NCBI GenBank assembly: GCA_019843655.1
Contig: JACDQD010000005.1
Location: forward strand, 13,915,575 to 13,979,574
Origin: Lethocerus indicus
Taxonomy: Eukaryota; Arthropoda; Insecta; Hemiptera; Belostomatidae
Length of the DNA stretch: 64,000 bases
Reading direction: 5' to 3'
Both the position numbers and the translations under genes were made by a program. Below are positions 34,271 to 47,605 of this stretch, in pieces; position 1 is the stretch's first letter; every line of letters starts with the position of its first letter. The notes under the pieces are model-generated. The model made no database searches and was not told where the DNA came from. It worked only from the letters and a program-made list of their open reading frames with translations.

Positions 34271-37200
34271 GTAATTTTGACATTTTCTGAGTTAGAGAAA
34301 CGTAGAATTATTTCCGTGGAATCGGCTTCGGTAATTTTTGTGCTCCGTACTGTTGTAAGGGTTATCAATCTAGGCGTGCGACCTCTATCTAAGGCTGGGT
34401 TCTCTTAACAAGGATGTTTATGAGATGTCCAACTGCACGGTGCCGCGTTTATCAGACATAAAATCCCTTGACGGTAAAATTCCAAGTTAAATCAGATATT
34501 GACTGGGGAAATGTCTGTCGGCCCCCTTCCGCCACTTTCCAGATATAACTACAAATTGGGAGGGTTTGGGCTTTTAGGTATGCTCTGTAATCTAAAACCT
34601 CCACTTGAGTGTAGCTTAACGGCTTTGGGCCGCGAGCCGAAGCGGCATAGCGCGTTTTTTCCTCATGAAAATGCGGCCCTTCTGATGGGACGGACGCTGG
34701 CACGAATTCCTGAATTTTCGTTGTATTTAGATTGGAATACACGTGTAATTATTTTACGCTAATTCTTTGGCCTTTATTCTAAAAATAAGCTGTGTGGTAA
34801 TGAGGGGGCGTTTTAAATCTGCGATAAGGTGACAGATATATAACGTTTAGACGAGAAATGTGAAAAACGAGGTTTACAGGTAAAAAGAATTGGACGGAAA
34901 GAGATTTTTAATTTTGGATCTAAACGTTATTCAAATGTATGGAAAGGGGCCATTGAAACAGGTGGGTCGTTTTCACTCTTGAGTATTATTTCGTAAATAC
35001 CCTGAGTAAAGGCCTCTAGAAAATCGTTTTTCTCGTTTTTCAACTTCCTCGGAATTCCAGAGATATTAATACATTAAACTTGAATGAATAAGCAACATGA
35101 ACGTCATCGCCAGTTTAATTGATTTAATTAGCTGATTAATGACCGGCTCTACACATCTGTTTGATGCTAGAAGCGAAATTTAAATTTCACAACTCGTTGA
35201 AGGTAGGATTTTGATATGTAACCAAATATATCGACAAAAGAACTGGATGTATTATTTAGACTATACTTGGGACTGTACAAATTATATTTTTTGTGGGCAA
35301 TACTACCCACAAAACTGTATTTTACTTAATGTTAATGTATATAACTGTTTACTGTATTTTATTTGTTCATGTTCATTCCTACCGAGGACCAAGATTGTGA
35401 GTAGTATAAGCTTATGAATAATTTATTGTAAACATTGGTCAATTTGTTTGTAGTATTCCTAAGTACATTTAAGATCAGTCTTGAAAACTAAACGCCTCAG
35501 TAAATTTCTAGAAATGTCACCTGTGTAGTTCAAGCTTACCGTGCGAACAAGAAATCGCTAAGAGTTAACGAGCAGAGTCAATGTACGGTCGGGGACGTTA
35601 AACGGAGCCTGGGACCGGAACCGGGTGGTTAAAGAAAATGAACAGAGCACAGACTGCGGAAACGGACCGGGTGAAACTAACGAGTAAACTCCCGAAGGCA
35701 AACTCTCCGAATTTCGAACCACTCTCGTGGAATAGACTATTAGAGCCGGGCCGTAGGGGAATAGGATACGCGGGAATACTGATTTAGCTCCAGTTTCAAC
35801 CGTGTAAATGCCTGTCCCCCACCCACCTTAATAAGTCCAATTAGGCTAGGAGCGTTTCTAGGAGAAGGCTAGGCGCTGTCTTCGAGGATTATATTTCCAC
35901 CGACGGCATTCGGCAAGACAATTTAAATTCAAATGGCACGCCGTAGTCGGGAGTGAGATCGTGCCAGCCCAGGGAAAGGAGAATGTTTAAGTCCATGCTA
36001 TCACCTCACTTATTTACCGTCTGCAATTTGTACTCTGTTCGAAGTAAAAATTGCGAATTACCAAAAGTATAAAAATAACAACTTATAAAAATAAGTATAA
36101 CAACAAGTAGGCGTAGTTGGAAAAACCAACACAATCTCGGTGTTGATAAAAAAAACAACACTTTCTTTGAAGAAAGGAAGGACAGCGAACTATACCTTCT
36201 AGTGTTAAAAGTATAAGTATAGGCAAGTACCCATTATACCAGACGATGAGCGGTTCATCAGACAGTAGTAGAAGCACAATAGATTTTTAATTTATGACCG
36301 TCAATCATTAGATATATAAATGTTTAAATTAAAAATTGTCTGTATCCTTCAAATGTCTTTGAATATCTATTTCTTTAAGAGCCAAGTGCCGAACCCTGAG
36401 AATATGACCGAAAATTATATTTAACCGAAATATGAGCACATCTTTAACAGGCGAGAACTGTCGCCTTACCTAGTCGCCGTGCCCGGTTGCTCCAGGCAAA
36501 ATCATGACACTGCGTTTGTGTTCAGCGCGTAAGTTTTGAATAATTTAACGGGTTTTCTTTCTTTCGAGTTAATTGAAATCCCGGTATTGACAATGGTGGC
36601 GGTCCGAACGGGTTCGGAGGTGGATAATAGAGGGTACTACTTGTAATTAGGGCAGATAATGGGGGACGGGCATTGAGCGCCTCACGCCCCTCTGCAATTC
36701 AATTAACCTCGAAAATCATCGACCTCCGTGTGATAGAGCGGTATGTCCTGGCCCGAGTGCGTGAACTCCTTCACATTAAAATACAGCCAATTTCCCTTTC
36801 CCATTCGCGTCTCGCACAGGCTCCGTTGGAGTACAATTGTGCGTTCCACCTGGTTTGTTTCCTAACAATTTTCTGTCGGGTTCGTATTCATCATTTCATT
36901 CAGGTGAATATTGCTGGCCGTCCTCTTTCAATAAACCGCCCCTTTTCAATAGGAATTGAAATAAATTCGTACAAAAGAACGGGAGGGAAACTGTTCGCAT
37001 TCTTGGGGTGGATGCTCAGGGCATCCTGTCGAGATGCTTGGAATATTCAATAAACTAAAGTTATTGCCGACCTTCGTTCCTATCAATATTAAAGCCCACG
37101 GCTTTGTCTACCCAACAAGATTCAAGAATTTTGCTCTTTCTCATTGTTTCCTCTTGCCTTTCATTATCCAGAACCTTATTCACGGTCCTTTTACTTGTTT

Positions 37201-40200
37201 ACACACAAATAAATAAGAAGAATTTGAATATATTTTGAAAATGTGCTTTATGTAGTCAGGCGACGGTATAATTAAATGTTAAATCAAGTGAAATGTTCAT
37301 TTAATGATTGAGAGTATAATCAAAGTTATTTACCGTTTTAATTAGTACATTGCTACATGAATTTTATATGGTAATAACGCCACATGCGTGTATATGAAAA
37401 AAGCGTTATTTACATACATACAGAGCCAAAAATATTTGTGGTTAGTAATTACAATTTGAATTCTTGGAAATCCTTCTTCATTGACGAGGAAAACAGTTAA
37501 GCACCTGAGGTCGGCTCCTCGACTGTTGGCCGGCCCTATTGCAAAGCGCGCCTATGATATCAGCGTTCTTGTTTTATATATCCCACAAATGTACCGATTC
37601 CAGGACACGTCCTATTATTCCAAGTAATTGAAAGAAAACAAGGACAGACTCCGTATAAGTTAAAAATAAATTATCTGTGTCGGTTTACGTCCAAAATTAA
37701 ACTCATCAAACATTTCATTAGAAATACTCCAGCACCAGACAAATATTTGTTTGGGCTTCGGCAGATATATTTGTTCGATTTGCGGCCTAACAGTGATTGG
37801 AGGAAACTGTTTCATTGTAATTCAGATACATTGGTAAACATAATTCCAATTATTTGTTTACACGGTTGGTTTAATTATTCCGATCCAATTTGTACTAACA
37901 AGGACTTACGAACTATAAAAGAAATTACCTATCAATAGACCTCGAAATAGATTTTCCAACTGTTTTATTTAATTAGTATTACTCCTGCAGGATTCTATGT
38001 TTTAGAAGTTATATATTTTTTAAATCCTACTATCTGAACCAGTCACCGATGCCGGGTTTTTAATGGGCTTTTAATTTGGTGCCCCCAATGAATATTTATG
38101 CTCCGATAGGAGTCCACCTTCGTTTAAATTCATACGCCAGACGCTAGGAACAATTATTCATGATCACGTTTTTACGATTTCAGTTCGAATATTTTGCTCA
38201 CAATGCTATTTTTTAATTTTTCGCTGCGAAAATGGGATTCGAAAGATGTAGATTATCGACTTTTTGTTTGTCGACTTAAAGAAAACAATATTATCAACGA
38301 GTTTCATGAGATGTTTCTTCTTACTGTTTAGCACTATTTTTATACTTTCATCTCTTATAGAAATCATCGATAGCTGCATTGAATTTTTATGAAGTCATAC
38401 TTGTAGAACATTTTAAATTTTTAAATAGAAAGGGGAAATAAGTGCGAAAATATAAAATTGGCACTAAAATGCAGGCAGGTGACGGCATAAAAAGGATCCA
38501 GCTCAATGCTAGCTTTCTTGGTAGGTTTTGAAAGATGGCAAACCACTCAAGAAAATCCTATTTTCGGGTATGACTACTTTTCTTGTGGTGTGTCGCAGAT
38601 TTATAGTAAGCCCGGCTGGGCAGTGTTGCCAACCGGTGCGGACAATTGGGGAGTTTTGTGCGGCGGCGGGGAAATCTAATCTCCGAATGGTGGCGCTCCT
38701 CGACGTTGTCGGTGCGTACTATGCCGAGCGTCCCGCCACAGCTCAGTTGCGATGTTTTCATTGGCCAAGTTTGATCGATGACAGGCCTGCAGTCAGATTT
38801 AAAGTTCGTTCAGCTGTTTAGTGTTCGATCCATTCTGAATCAGTGGTTTTAACCGAGTGTTCTGTCGACCTTACTGTTTGTGGGGGTATGTAAATTAACA
38901 CTATTATCTTTCTGAAACGGGAACATTACATGTACGAATCGTTGATAATCGCTGATAACAAATATATTGTTGTCAGTATTACGGTTACTGAAATAATATG
39001 ATAAGAACATGATGTATAATTGGGTTTCTATATTATAGTTTTTTCTGGTTCATTTCCGTTTTATGTGTGGGTGTATATATATAGTCCAAATTTAACATAA
39101 ATATCCAGTTACAAAATGGCGAAATTACAGTATATTAAAATAATTTTTCATTTACACACTAATCTGTTCGAATGGACCATATAAATGTAAATTCGTTTAC
39201 AACCTCTGATTTCATCAAATATTCTGTCATTAACATATTATCCTTAGACACTTAATGCAACATAATTGGTCGATCCTCTGATAATTTTCGAATTAGTGTT
39301 TGTATCGCGTGAGGGACCGTATCGCATAGTATTTTAGGACTTTTTGGAATAATGACAGTTTAGAGAGAAAGTTTCCTGGGCTCAATTTCTACCAGCTTCT
39401 GGGACCCGATATTATTAACCAGAACCTGTATCTCGAAAGGTAGATTATTATTCGTTTATTGCCCATTCAATCTTGCACAGTGGTTTCGTTTATATTTTGA
39501 AAACTTCAATGGAATTGGGGCGGTAAAGCGTTCGCTAATAAAATTATCCTGTTATTTAATCACGCTGTTATGAATTTATTTGGTGTTATTTCATTTTCGG
39601 TATTCGTTGGAATAGGGGGGTTTTCGCATGTTCAGTTTCAGTTAACATCGTTGTCATTGCTCATGTTTGATCAATTAACGGCAGCGTCAACGTGTCCTAC
39701 TCAATACTGTACATTAAATATATGATTAAGACATTTGGATTTAAACTCGTAGGTCTTGTTTATAAATATACGACAGGTTATAATTAAAAAATAGGAACAA
39801 GCTCACGTATATAGAACGATAAACATGTGCAAACGAGGGCTAGTTTGTGTGAAAAAGACTTATCTTCTATTATGATTTTATGAATTTTTACTTTTATAAT
39901 GTTTCATTTTATATAAATATGATTTTTAACGTTGAAGAAGTAAGTTGTAATCTATGAAATTTTCATTCCCTCTCTATTGTGGGGGACTTTAGACTGTACG
40001 CGTCCAGATTCATACATCTTGAGAAATCAGTTTCCCAACTAAAAGTGGATTAGTACTACTTTGAATATCTACTTTTTTTAGTTCTACCATGTAGTCTTTA
40101 CCATTCGCTATTCATCTCAGCGACGGGGTCATATTTCATGAGATTAGATTCTCTTCTTCTTCGTGCGCCGTTCTGACGCCAGTAGTAATTGCGTCTATCC

Positions 40201-41149
40201 CACTCATATTCATTTCACAGATTAAATTAGCTATTTTGGATGGTTTTTCTATTGACGAACCATTTATAGCGCAATTGGGTGTCACATTCCAGGTATAATT
40301 TTCAATGCCTCAATGAACCCTGCGTCAGGTTGATTTTATTGGCGTCAAATTAAAGGTTCTAAAGATCTTGTTCTTGAAATGTCCTGAATGCACGATTAAG
40401 CAGAAATTAATCGCATTGTATTATGTTGGACAAATCAAACGCTATTAATAAAGTTTGCTAGCCTATGATTTTCTCGACTTGTCAACTTTACCTTTTATTC
40501 TGTTTTCATTTTGAGGCTAGTATTGTTTGTATCTTTTTCTCTAAAGATCGGTCGTGGGATGGGCAGTGTCAATATTTGATTTCAGAAGTTTATTAACAAA
40601 CGGAGGGGAGATATTTTGATTTCTAGCTGAATATATTTTGTATTTCCTATTTAAATATGTTTATAATGTATCTTATATTTTAAAATGTCTAACGAACGGC
40701 AGGCGCCGAAGAACGTCTCTTACAATGACAAACGACCAGTCGTTTCGGAGATTAAAGGCGTGAATAACGCTAGCGGATAGAATCCCGATTCTGATACGGT
40801 ACCACGTGTGACCGGTTGAGATATACTTCAGGCCTTGTTCAGACGCTTGGAATCGGTATTGTTCTTGCGATATTATCGTCGCACAGGGGAAATACTTTCC
40901 ATGTTCTGCATCAGAGGGGAGGAAGGCGGCCGGGCTCGCAACAGGATCGTGATTGTCTGCCGATTGTTTATCAAGCATGAAATGCCTGTTTCAAATATTT
41001 ATGCGGATTCAACCAGAACAAAGACAGAGCATGAGTAGGGCTGATTTTTTCAGCTTGATAATGGGTATTATGGCAAGGGTGGCTTATATCAGCGAGCTTA
41101 ATGCACTTTCATTAAAGTGTACAATCTGAAATATTTTCGTCGCTCTTAG
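34271..41149. other. Non-coding DNA with several islands and one perfect hairpin
   Basis: Islands lie at about 34480-34740, 35540-35990, 36450-37050 and 38520-38820. The stretch 39000-40660 is AT-rich and empty. TTTTGTGGG at 35289-35297 and CCCACAAAA at 35306-35314 form a perfect 9-bp stem with an 8-base loop. A homeodomain-site cluster (TTTAATTGATTTAATTAGC, then TGATTAATGA) lies at about 35114-35143. No frame longer than 126 codons occurs and none is recognised. Confidence 0.35.
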
Positions 41150-41720
41150 TTTTAGCAGAAGAGACGTGGGGCAAGGTCTGTAGGCCGACATTTTAATTTA
41201 ATTTTGGATAGCGGGAGAGGATGCGTTCATTCGAGACAGACTGCCGGGCGCGTGGACAGCGGTTGGATTCGAATCGCGTAGCGGTATCAGTGGGCGGGCC
41301 GCCCCCTCGTCGTGACGCCCATCCAGATTGGCAGTTGGGTTTATATTTAGTGGTTACGAGCGCCCAGTACCCCCCGACGGGGCTAAGTTATTCAGCCCGA
41401 GCGACGAGGAAGTTTGTCGCCATTCGTAGTCGACCGAACTCTGCCCAGCGAGGGTTTACGATCCGCCGCTCCTTCCGCTCACGTAAACCGCACCGGGTGT
41501 CCAACCCTTGGGGTACTCCACCTGCCCCCGCATCGTTAACCCTCGTTATCCGTCCTACATTCAAATTTACTAAGCCAGACGGATTACCCCAACGAATTTT
41601 TCTGCGAGTTAGACGAACAATCGATCGTCCATTCGGACACCCTTTTGCTGTGTGGAAAATTAATAACGGCGAATATTTAATTGGCGTTGTAGTAACCGAA
41701 TTATGAGATTGGATCGCTTT
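41150..41720. promoter_or_regulatory. Long CpG-rich island with a 161-codon frame
   Basis: This is a GC-rich block of about 550 bp. It holds the longest open frame in the window, 41221-41706 on the + strand. The frame's product is rich in Arg, Pro and Ser, has no signal peptide, membrane segment or domain I recognise, and no splice sites border it. The simplest reading is a stop-poor GC-rich non-coding island, possibly a regulatory element. A small lineage-specific gene cannot be excluded. Confidence 0.25.
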
Positions 41721-41842
41721 GGTAAATTGAAAGCATTTTAGGAAGCACGTGAATGCTCTGTATTCGTGTTATTCAATTTTATCGCACGGCGCTAACTACT
41801 CCTACAGAGGGCCTACAGTTGGCCTCGAATATTAAATAAAAA

Positions 41843-41849
<7 letters not shown>

Positions 41850-41885
<36 letters not shown>
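41850..41885. repeat. (TA)18 microsatellite
   Basis: Thirty-six bases of uninterrupted TA, preceded by an A-rich stretch. Confidence 0.97.
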
Positions 41886-41890
<5 letters not shown>

Positions 41891-42600
41891 CGCTCAGTGG
41901 TGGTTATAAAAAGGATAAAGAACCGTATTTTATAACCGTAGAAACTTTATATTTACACTACGTTTAACCAATTAAAGCGCTAGTAGTATTAATCAGGTAC
42001 TTGATGTTTCGGTGATGTTACTCGATTGTTTGTTCTAGTTCTAGTGTAATCGATTCAGTAGGTCCGCTGTTAGTGAAATAACATTACGCCTCTGGAGAAG
42101 GAAAGCCGACAAACCCTACTTCAGTGTAAAGGCCGCGTTAGTCTGTGCATTCAGGTTTCAATTAACATTATGGAAGCAGCAACCATAGTCCGTGACATTT
42201 ATTTCACAACGCTTGGCGCCGGAATCCTGACGAAGGGGAATATTGTATAGCTAATTGAATTCTTTTAGAGTGTTACACTAATCTCGAACTGATAAACGAA
42301 AATTAAAATCTAATATTAATGAAACACAGCTACACAACAAATTGGAACCTTTCACACTAAATATGAACGCTATATTTGGGAAATAACAATGAATAAACAA
42401 ATCTGTAATGAAACAGATTTATGTCCTCTCATAAATAAGTTCTATATACTCACTAAAATATTATAATTATAATAACTCACTCGGTTTTACTTATTGTATT
42501 GTGCAAACTTGTTAATGATTATATATATTCAATAAAGATGGTGTGGTCTATCCTATATTGGGTCAATATTATTGACAATACTGTACTATTATTATAAGCC
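41886..42600. other. Non-coding DNA
   Basis: A small GC-richer patch lies at about 42080-42240. The remainder is AT-rich and nothing is recognised. Confidence 0.4.
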
Positions 42601-42750
42601 AAATAACATGACCGCATAACTTCCCTGCAAACACCTCATTTGCATAAATCCATTAAATCCCCTTCAGTTATTTTGGGGCTTGACTAATTAATGGTTCGGA
42701 ATGTGATTAATGAATTAATTCCGCCTAGGTCTTCGAGTGTGGTTGGGCCA
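42601..42750. promoter_or_regulatory. POU octamer and paired-class homeodomain sites
   Basis: ATTTGCATAAAT at 42638-42649 contains the exact POU octamer ATTTGCAT. About 60 bases on, TAATGAATTA at 42708-42717 is a palindromic paired-class homeodomain dimer site (TAAT N2 ATTA), next to CTAATTAATGG at about 42684. This grouping suggests a developmental enhancer for POU and homeodomain factors. It is inferred from motifs only. Confidence 0.3.
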
Positions 42751-43700
42751 ATCTGAGAATTTATTGACAGTTCTAGTGAAATTTAAAGCCGCACAGACCG
42801 TTCCGTATTTGAAAATACTACCGTTTCATTAGTATTTAAAACACATTTGTGAGTTTAGATTCAAGATCGGGGTCGATGAAAGTAGACGATTGTTTGGGGA
42901 ATTGCTTTAGTTTTGCCTTTGGATTACAATGATTAGCTTTAGATAAAACTCCCCACTTCTTGATACCTAACCTCTACTTAATATTTGTGCTTCCCAGATC
43001 GCTTAGTTAATCGCTGAGTAGGAAAAAGTTATAGGCGATAAAGGCACAATGTAGCAGTAGATCGCGTGCCATGGAGGAAGTGACGAAAATGAATTCGTGA
43101 TAATCGTTAAGGCATATTGTCCGGCATTTATTACATTTATTACTTTGAGTGAATATTACTTTATCTATTGCGGATAGAAACGTGGCGAAAAATCGGTCGC
43201 GTGTGGTGATGATTTACGAGGGCTGAGTTCTTTGCCCCGGCTATAAATCAGGTTCCTATTTTGAACAAAAGTGTTCAAGGGGCACTGTTCATTGTGGTCA
43301 TTACTGGTATTATCCCCCACAATAGCGCATTGTAAATTATCATTAATTTTTTTAATTGATGGGACATACGCTGCTCTTGATGTGAAGTAAAATCCAGCGG
43401 TATAATTTAATATATTATTGTCCGGTTTATTATAAACAAAATTTGATAATTCCTAGTTTAGTTCATCAAACTTTATGATATTCTGGAAAACAAAACTTTA
43501 CCGAAAAATAGTAGTGTTAATCGGTAGTAAAGAAATCGGTAATAGTAAGACACAATTGCATATAATGTATCCGTAACGGTATTCTTATAATATATCTTGT
43601 CCTCAAGTTTCTGCCTTGGTTTGAGAATTGCTAATCTGCATTAAATAAGAACTTTAGTTACGCTTTCACCTTTGGTTCACCTAGGGAATATAACCCAGAA
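42751..43700. other. AT-rich non-coding DNA
   Basis: No gene, transposon end or RNA is seen. Confidence 0.4.
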
Positions 43701-43704
43701 ACCT

Positions 43705-43775
43705 TCCACCTCGACTTACCTTACCTTCCGGCCTGCCAGGTAAGAGGTAAAGTCAAGTTTTATTGTTGTAAGGGT
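43705..43775 (+). promoter_or_regulatory. Possible third fused 3'/5' splice site
   Basis: A C/T-rich tract (CTTACCTTACCTTCCGGCC) ends in TGCCAG at 43739, immediately followed by GTAAGA. A further GTAAGG begins at 43768, which would give a 28-nt recursive exon. The arrangement parallels the two stronger ratchet points, but the tract is interrupted by purines and lies in a locally inverted-repeat sequence. The minus strand has a strong 5' splice doublet here (AAG|GTAAG|GTAAGT), so the + strand resemblance may be a by-product. Confidence 0.25.
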
Positions 43776-44465
43776 TCTGTAGGTTTCGACTTCACCTGAA
43801 TCGTCAGGTCAGTATGGTTAAAGAATACGGGCCATCGGTCAGGCAGTTGAAACACAATATTTTTCTCGGTTTTACAACACGGAAACCTGTAAATATGTCG
43901 AAGTACCGAGGCCGAGAGTAGGTGAACGTGCCTTTCTCACGATGATTCAAAATGTTTAATTCACGACAAGAACCCCAATCGTCCTTTCATATTGTAAATA
44001 TTTTAAAACGACAGATTTCATCAATATAATTCACACGGTCGAAAGAATATGCCTATATAAAATAATCAACACCTTTAAAATGGATTATCATGGATTATTT
44101 ATTCACTCATCTGGTTTGTTGTACCACATGACAGGCTATGATGCTACCTGTTAGCATCATGGTGTGATAGTATAGTGAGAGTGCGATCTGTTAGTGAAGG
44201 TGTATTAAGGCGTGATCTATCAGAGCATCTCTGAACAATTTTCAGGTGTATGGGCCAATTTTCCACACGATAGTAATACTTTATCGCATTTCGTAGGCAT
44301 AAAATAAACCAGGGTTGAAAACGTCGGTGTATTCGAGCCCCGACGAAATTACCCCCTTCAGGTTGAGAGTAAAGGTCGGCTTTATCAGCCAAATAGGCTC
44401 TGTGCCAGCCTGCAGGGTTGCTGCTCCTATCCGGAATTTTTTGAAGGGTTTGTCTCGTACAGACT
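43776..44465. other. Non-coding DNA with a perfect hairpin
   Basis: ATGATGCTA at 44138-44146 and TAGCATCAT at 44152-44160 form a perfect 9-bp stem with a 5-base loop. Frames of 67-82 codons near 44.14-44.5 kb overlap in several frames and one runs through the CA repeat. None is recognised. Confidence 0.4.
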
Positions 44466-44491
44466 CACACACACACACACACACACACACA
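44466..44491. repeat. (CA)13 microsatellite
   Basis: Twenty-six bases of uninterrupted CA on the + strand, the only sizeable non-AT dinucleotide array in the window. Confidence 0.95.
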
Positions 44492-47400
44492 GTAAGAAAG
44501 AGGGGGAGTCACATTTAATTATTATATCGGCCATATTTAAACCCCTGGACCAACCCTATATTTCTATCCAATCCTTTCGGCCAATTAACCACAGGCATCT
44601 CAATCAGCGACCTATATTGGTTGTTTCCCCCTTCTACCCCCGGAAATCGGTAACCTGATGTGGTTGCTAAGTGAATCGATTACTTGGGCCGGAAATACGC
44701 TAACTGAATACTGCCGTAGGTTTGGAGGATATAAAAACGATACGTTATTCAAAATGTTATTATTATACCGGAGTAAATAATGATGAAGGTAACATTTAAA
44801 TTTTTGTACAAGGCGATCATTTTTCTCTTTTATATGTATAAGACATATATAAATTGATTTCGACAATTTCTGGACAAGTTTCATTGAAAATTAAATTATT
44901 AAAAAACATTAAAAGATAAAATCACATGATGTAGATTAAAAATATGCACATTGTTAGCTTAAAATTTAAAAAATATATTAACGTAATTGACGTAGATGTA
45001 TACATATGGTATAAAAACACAATTATATAAGTTTAAAAATTATTTGGAAATGGAACGTACTAAGTGTACATTGATCTCCATTTTAATGCCGCATAACACA
45101 AAGAAGCACCTAAAAAATATATTGTTATTATGTAAAATGTTATTGAATTGTTTCATCCCGGTGTTTTATAGGAGTATTTTGCTTAACGCATGAATTAGTA
45201 TGCAGGGTGGGCATGTATAATCGGCCTTAACGGATCAGTGACAATCACTCATATAATAAATAGTACTTTTTAACATTGAAGGGTGAGTTCATTACAATGC
45301 AATTACATTCAGGGAGTGAGACCTGACCCTTAAATTAACTCCTAATTGGACTGTCTACATGTCGGTGGATGGCCATAATTGAACGGCGTTGAGGCAACAA
45401 ATGGGACTGGACGTTCCCCGGTTATATTAAAAACTCCTTAAAAAAATTCTAATTCTTCCTAATCCGTACCCTTTTTATGTTTAGGTAGATAGCCACAGCC
45501 AAGATATTTTCGGGAAAGACATTTACGAATAGTCAAGATACACAACGAAATGATAAATGCGACAATCTTGAAACCACATAAAATTGAGTATGGTAATTTA
45601 GTGCTTTGACAGTAGGAACAAGATTCATCATTGGTTATCTCACTAACTTCCTGACTGAATGATACTGAAAATGGGAGTAGGTTAAGCTGATCTAGCATAG
45701 GCCCAAGTCAGACAGTGGGGACAAATAATTGAGAGTTGAGAGTGTTATGATAATGTAGTGAGGGACGCAGTTTGGGTGGTCATAAGACATCCTATCACGT
45801 CGCTATGATCATTCGTCATTCGTCAGTTTGCAACGAAGCGCTTCCTTCCCTCCGTTCTGGAAGGGCTAATTTATAGAAGACGGGGTTAAAAAAGAAAAAA
45901 CGGCTTACAAAATGGCAATAATGAATCTAATCGACGCCTGGCTGTGAAAGTGTGGTCTGACGCTGAAACTAAGTGTAATGGGGCCCGGGAATTACACCGG
46001 TCCCCCGGTAATACGGTCCAGACGCAATTCGCCACCTCCTCGGCCCCATTTCAATATTTTTAAATATATAATGACAGCCCCCACACTGCCCCACTGCCGG
46101 CAACTCAATCGGGGGCGCCGCCTGCTACTTTTTTTACATATTTTTTTATTATCGGAAAACGCTCCGATATGAACCGTTTCCTGGAGCCTAATTGAATTAG
46201 CCGATTGTGTCGATGAGATTGTATTTTAATTTTAAATTTATCTGGAAACAGAGAAAATACCTCGCCTTCCGGTTACCATCCCGAGTTTTGCATGCAATAA
46301 TAAAAATTGGGACTGGGAGAATTTTAATAACCCCGTTCACAAAACTATAATTGAAAGCTTATCTGAAAAATATGCGACTAAATATTTTCTCATTAAAATA
46401 TTCAATTTTGTGTATCTCTTATTCGCTGCATTGAAAATGAGGCCGTTGGAGGAAAATATTGCATTCGTGAATAATTTCTTATTGGGCTTTATGGTTGCAT
46501 TTGGCGCTGTGAATAATTTGTTTATATAAATATTAAAAGCGATTTATCTCTATGATTTGTCGGTCACTCGCGATTATGTGGGATCATGATTATACTTATA
46601 CTGTGTTTATAGTTATGGGACTTAAATTGGCTGACGAGGAGGTTAGGTCTGTAAGAATGCTGTAAATTAATGCCAACCAAATTTCTTAATACGGTCGATA
46701 CCGAAACAGATTTAAATATTGAATATTAAATTTGATGAAGTATCTCCATTATACAATTATGCTGATTGCTAGCCGCAGTTGTGTCAGTGAAGAAGAGGAA
46801 TGATTTCATAGTTCATCTCAAACGTCCGACACATAATCGAGCCATTTTCATTACAAAATTTCCAGGTGATAAAAGCGGAAAAATTGGAGGTCGAACGGAT
46901 CTATATGGTCTGTTTTTAACAAATGAACCTCTTGGGGAAGTGGGAATGGAACATTTGTCGGGTTCAGGCGGTTGGCAATAAATCGGTTGGACGTCGGGGC
47001 GGGCCCAATTGTCCGGATTTACATTTTGCGGAATGAGGCGGCCCGCCGCTCCGATCCGCATAAATGGGCCGGAGCCTGCTAAAATCCCGGCGTAAATCAC
47101 CAACCGGACCCCTCTTCATTTGACCGTCGCCTATTGATTACCACACTTTGTCGGCTCTCAGTCCATTCTATTGATTCCAACAAATTTCGTTTGTACACGC
47201 CATCAATACTGCTTTGAATGTCATCAAATGCATACTGCTGTTATTAATCCGTGTGATGAAATAAATACTATTACGTTACAATAAATGACTCGCCTCGGTT
47301 ATTTACCCGATCACCACACTTCATCCTCTCTCTCCACTCCATGGTTTGATCTTTGACTAGACCGATACCGGCGTCTCGCCATCTTCAATACCTCTCCTGG

Positions 47401-47605
47401 GTGATGACGAATATTGTAAATGACTATAAGTTATAATTATAAAATCTCGAAAGTCAGTGGATCTAATTAAGAACATATAGTAGGACAAAAAGGTTCGAAT
47501 TGTGAAGTGTGCTGATATATTTTCAAATTAAATTCGAATTAATGAAATTATTTAGCTTGTAATCGCTTGAAAATATAATTAAGTACTGTGAATTTTATCT
47601 CACTA
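44492..47605. other. Non-coding DNA with islands at about 45960-46160 and 46800-47160
   Basis: AT-rich DNA surrounds two CpG-containing islands. A frame of 96 codons covers the second island on the minus strand without a recognisable domain. Sequence from 47400 to 47605 is AT-rich and leads into ratchet point 2. Confidence 0.35.

Noticed and set aside
36673..37053. 126-codon + strand frame, ending near CATTCAG|GTGAAT at about 36,903
   Set aside because: No domain is seen. The AG|GT junction has a reasonable pyrimidine tract but a weak 5' site and no following GTAAGT, so I did not call a ratchet point.
41221..41706. Longest open frame (161 codons, + strand) as a protein-coding gene
   Set aside because: It lies wholly in a GC-rich island where stops are rare. 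The product is Arg/Pro/Ser-rich with no recognisable domain, and no splice signals or promoter fit it. It is kept only as part of the island.
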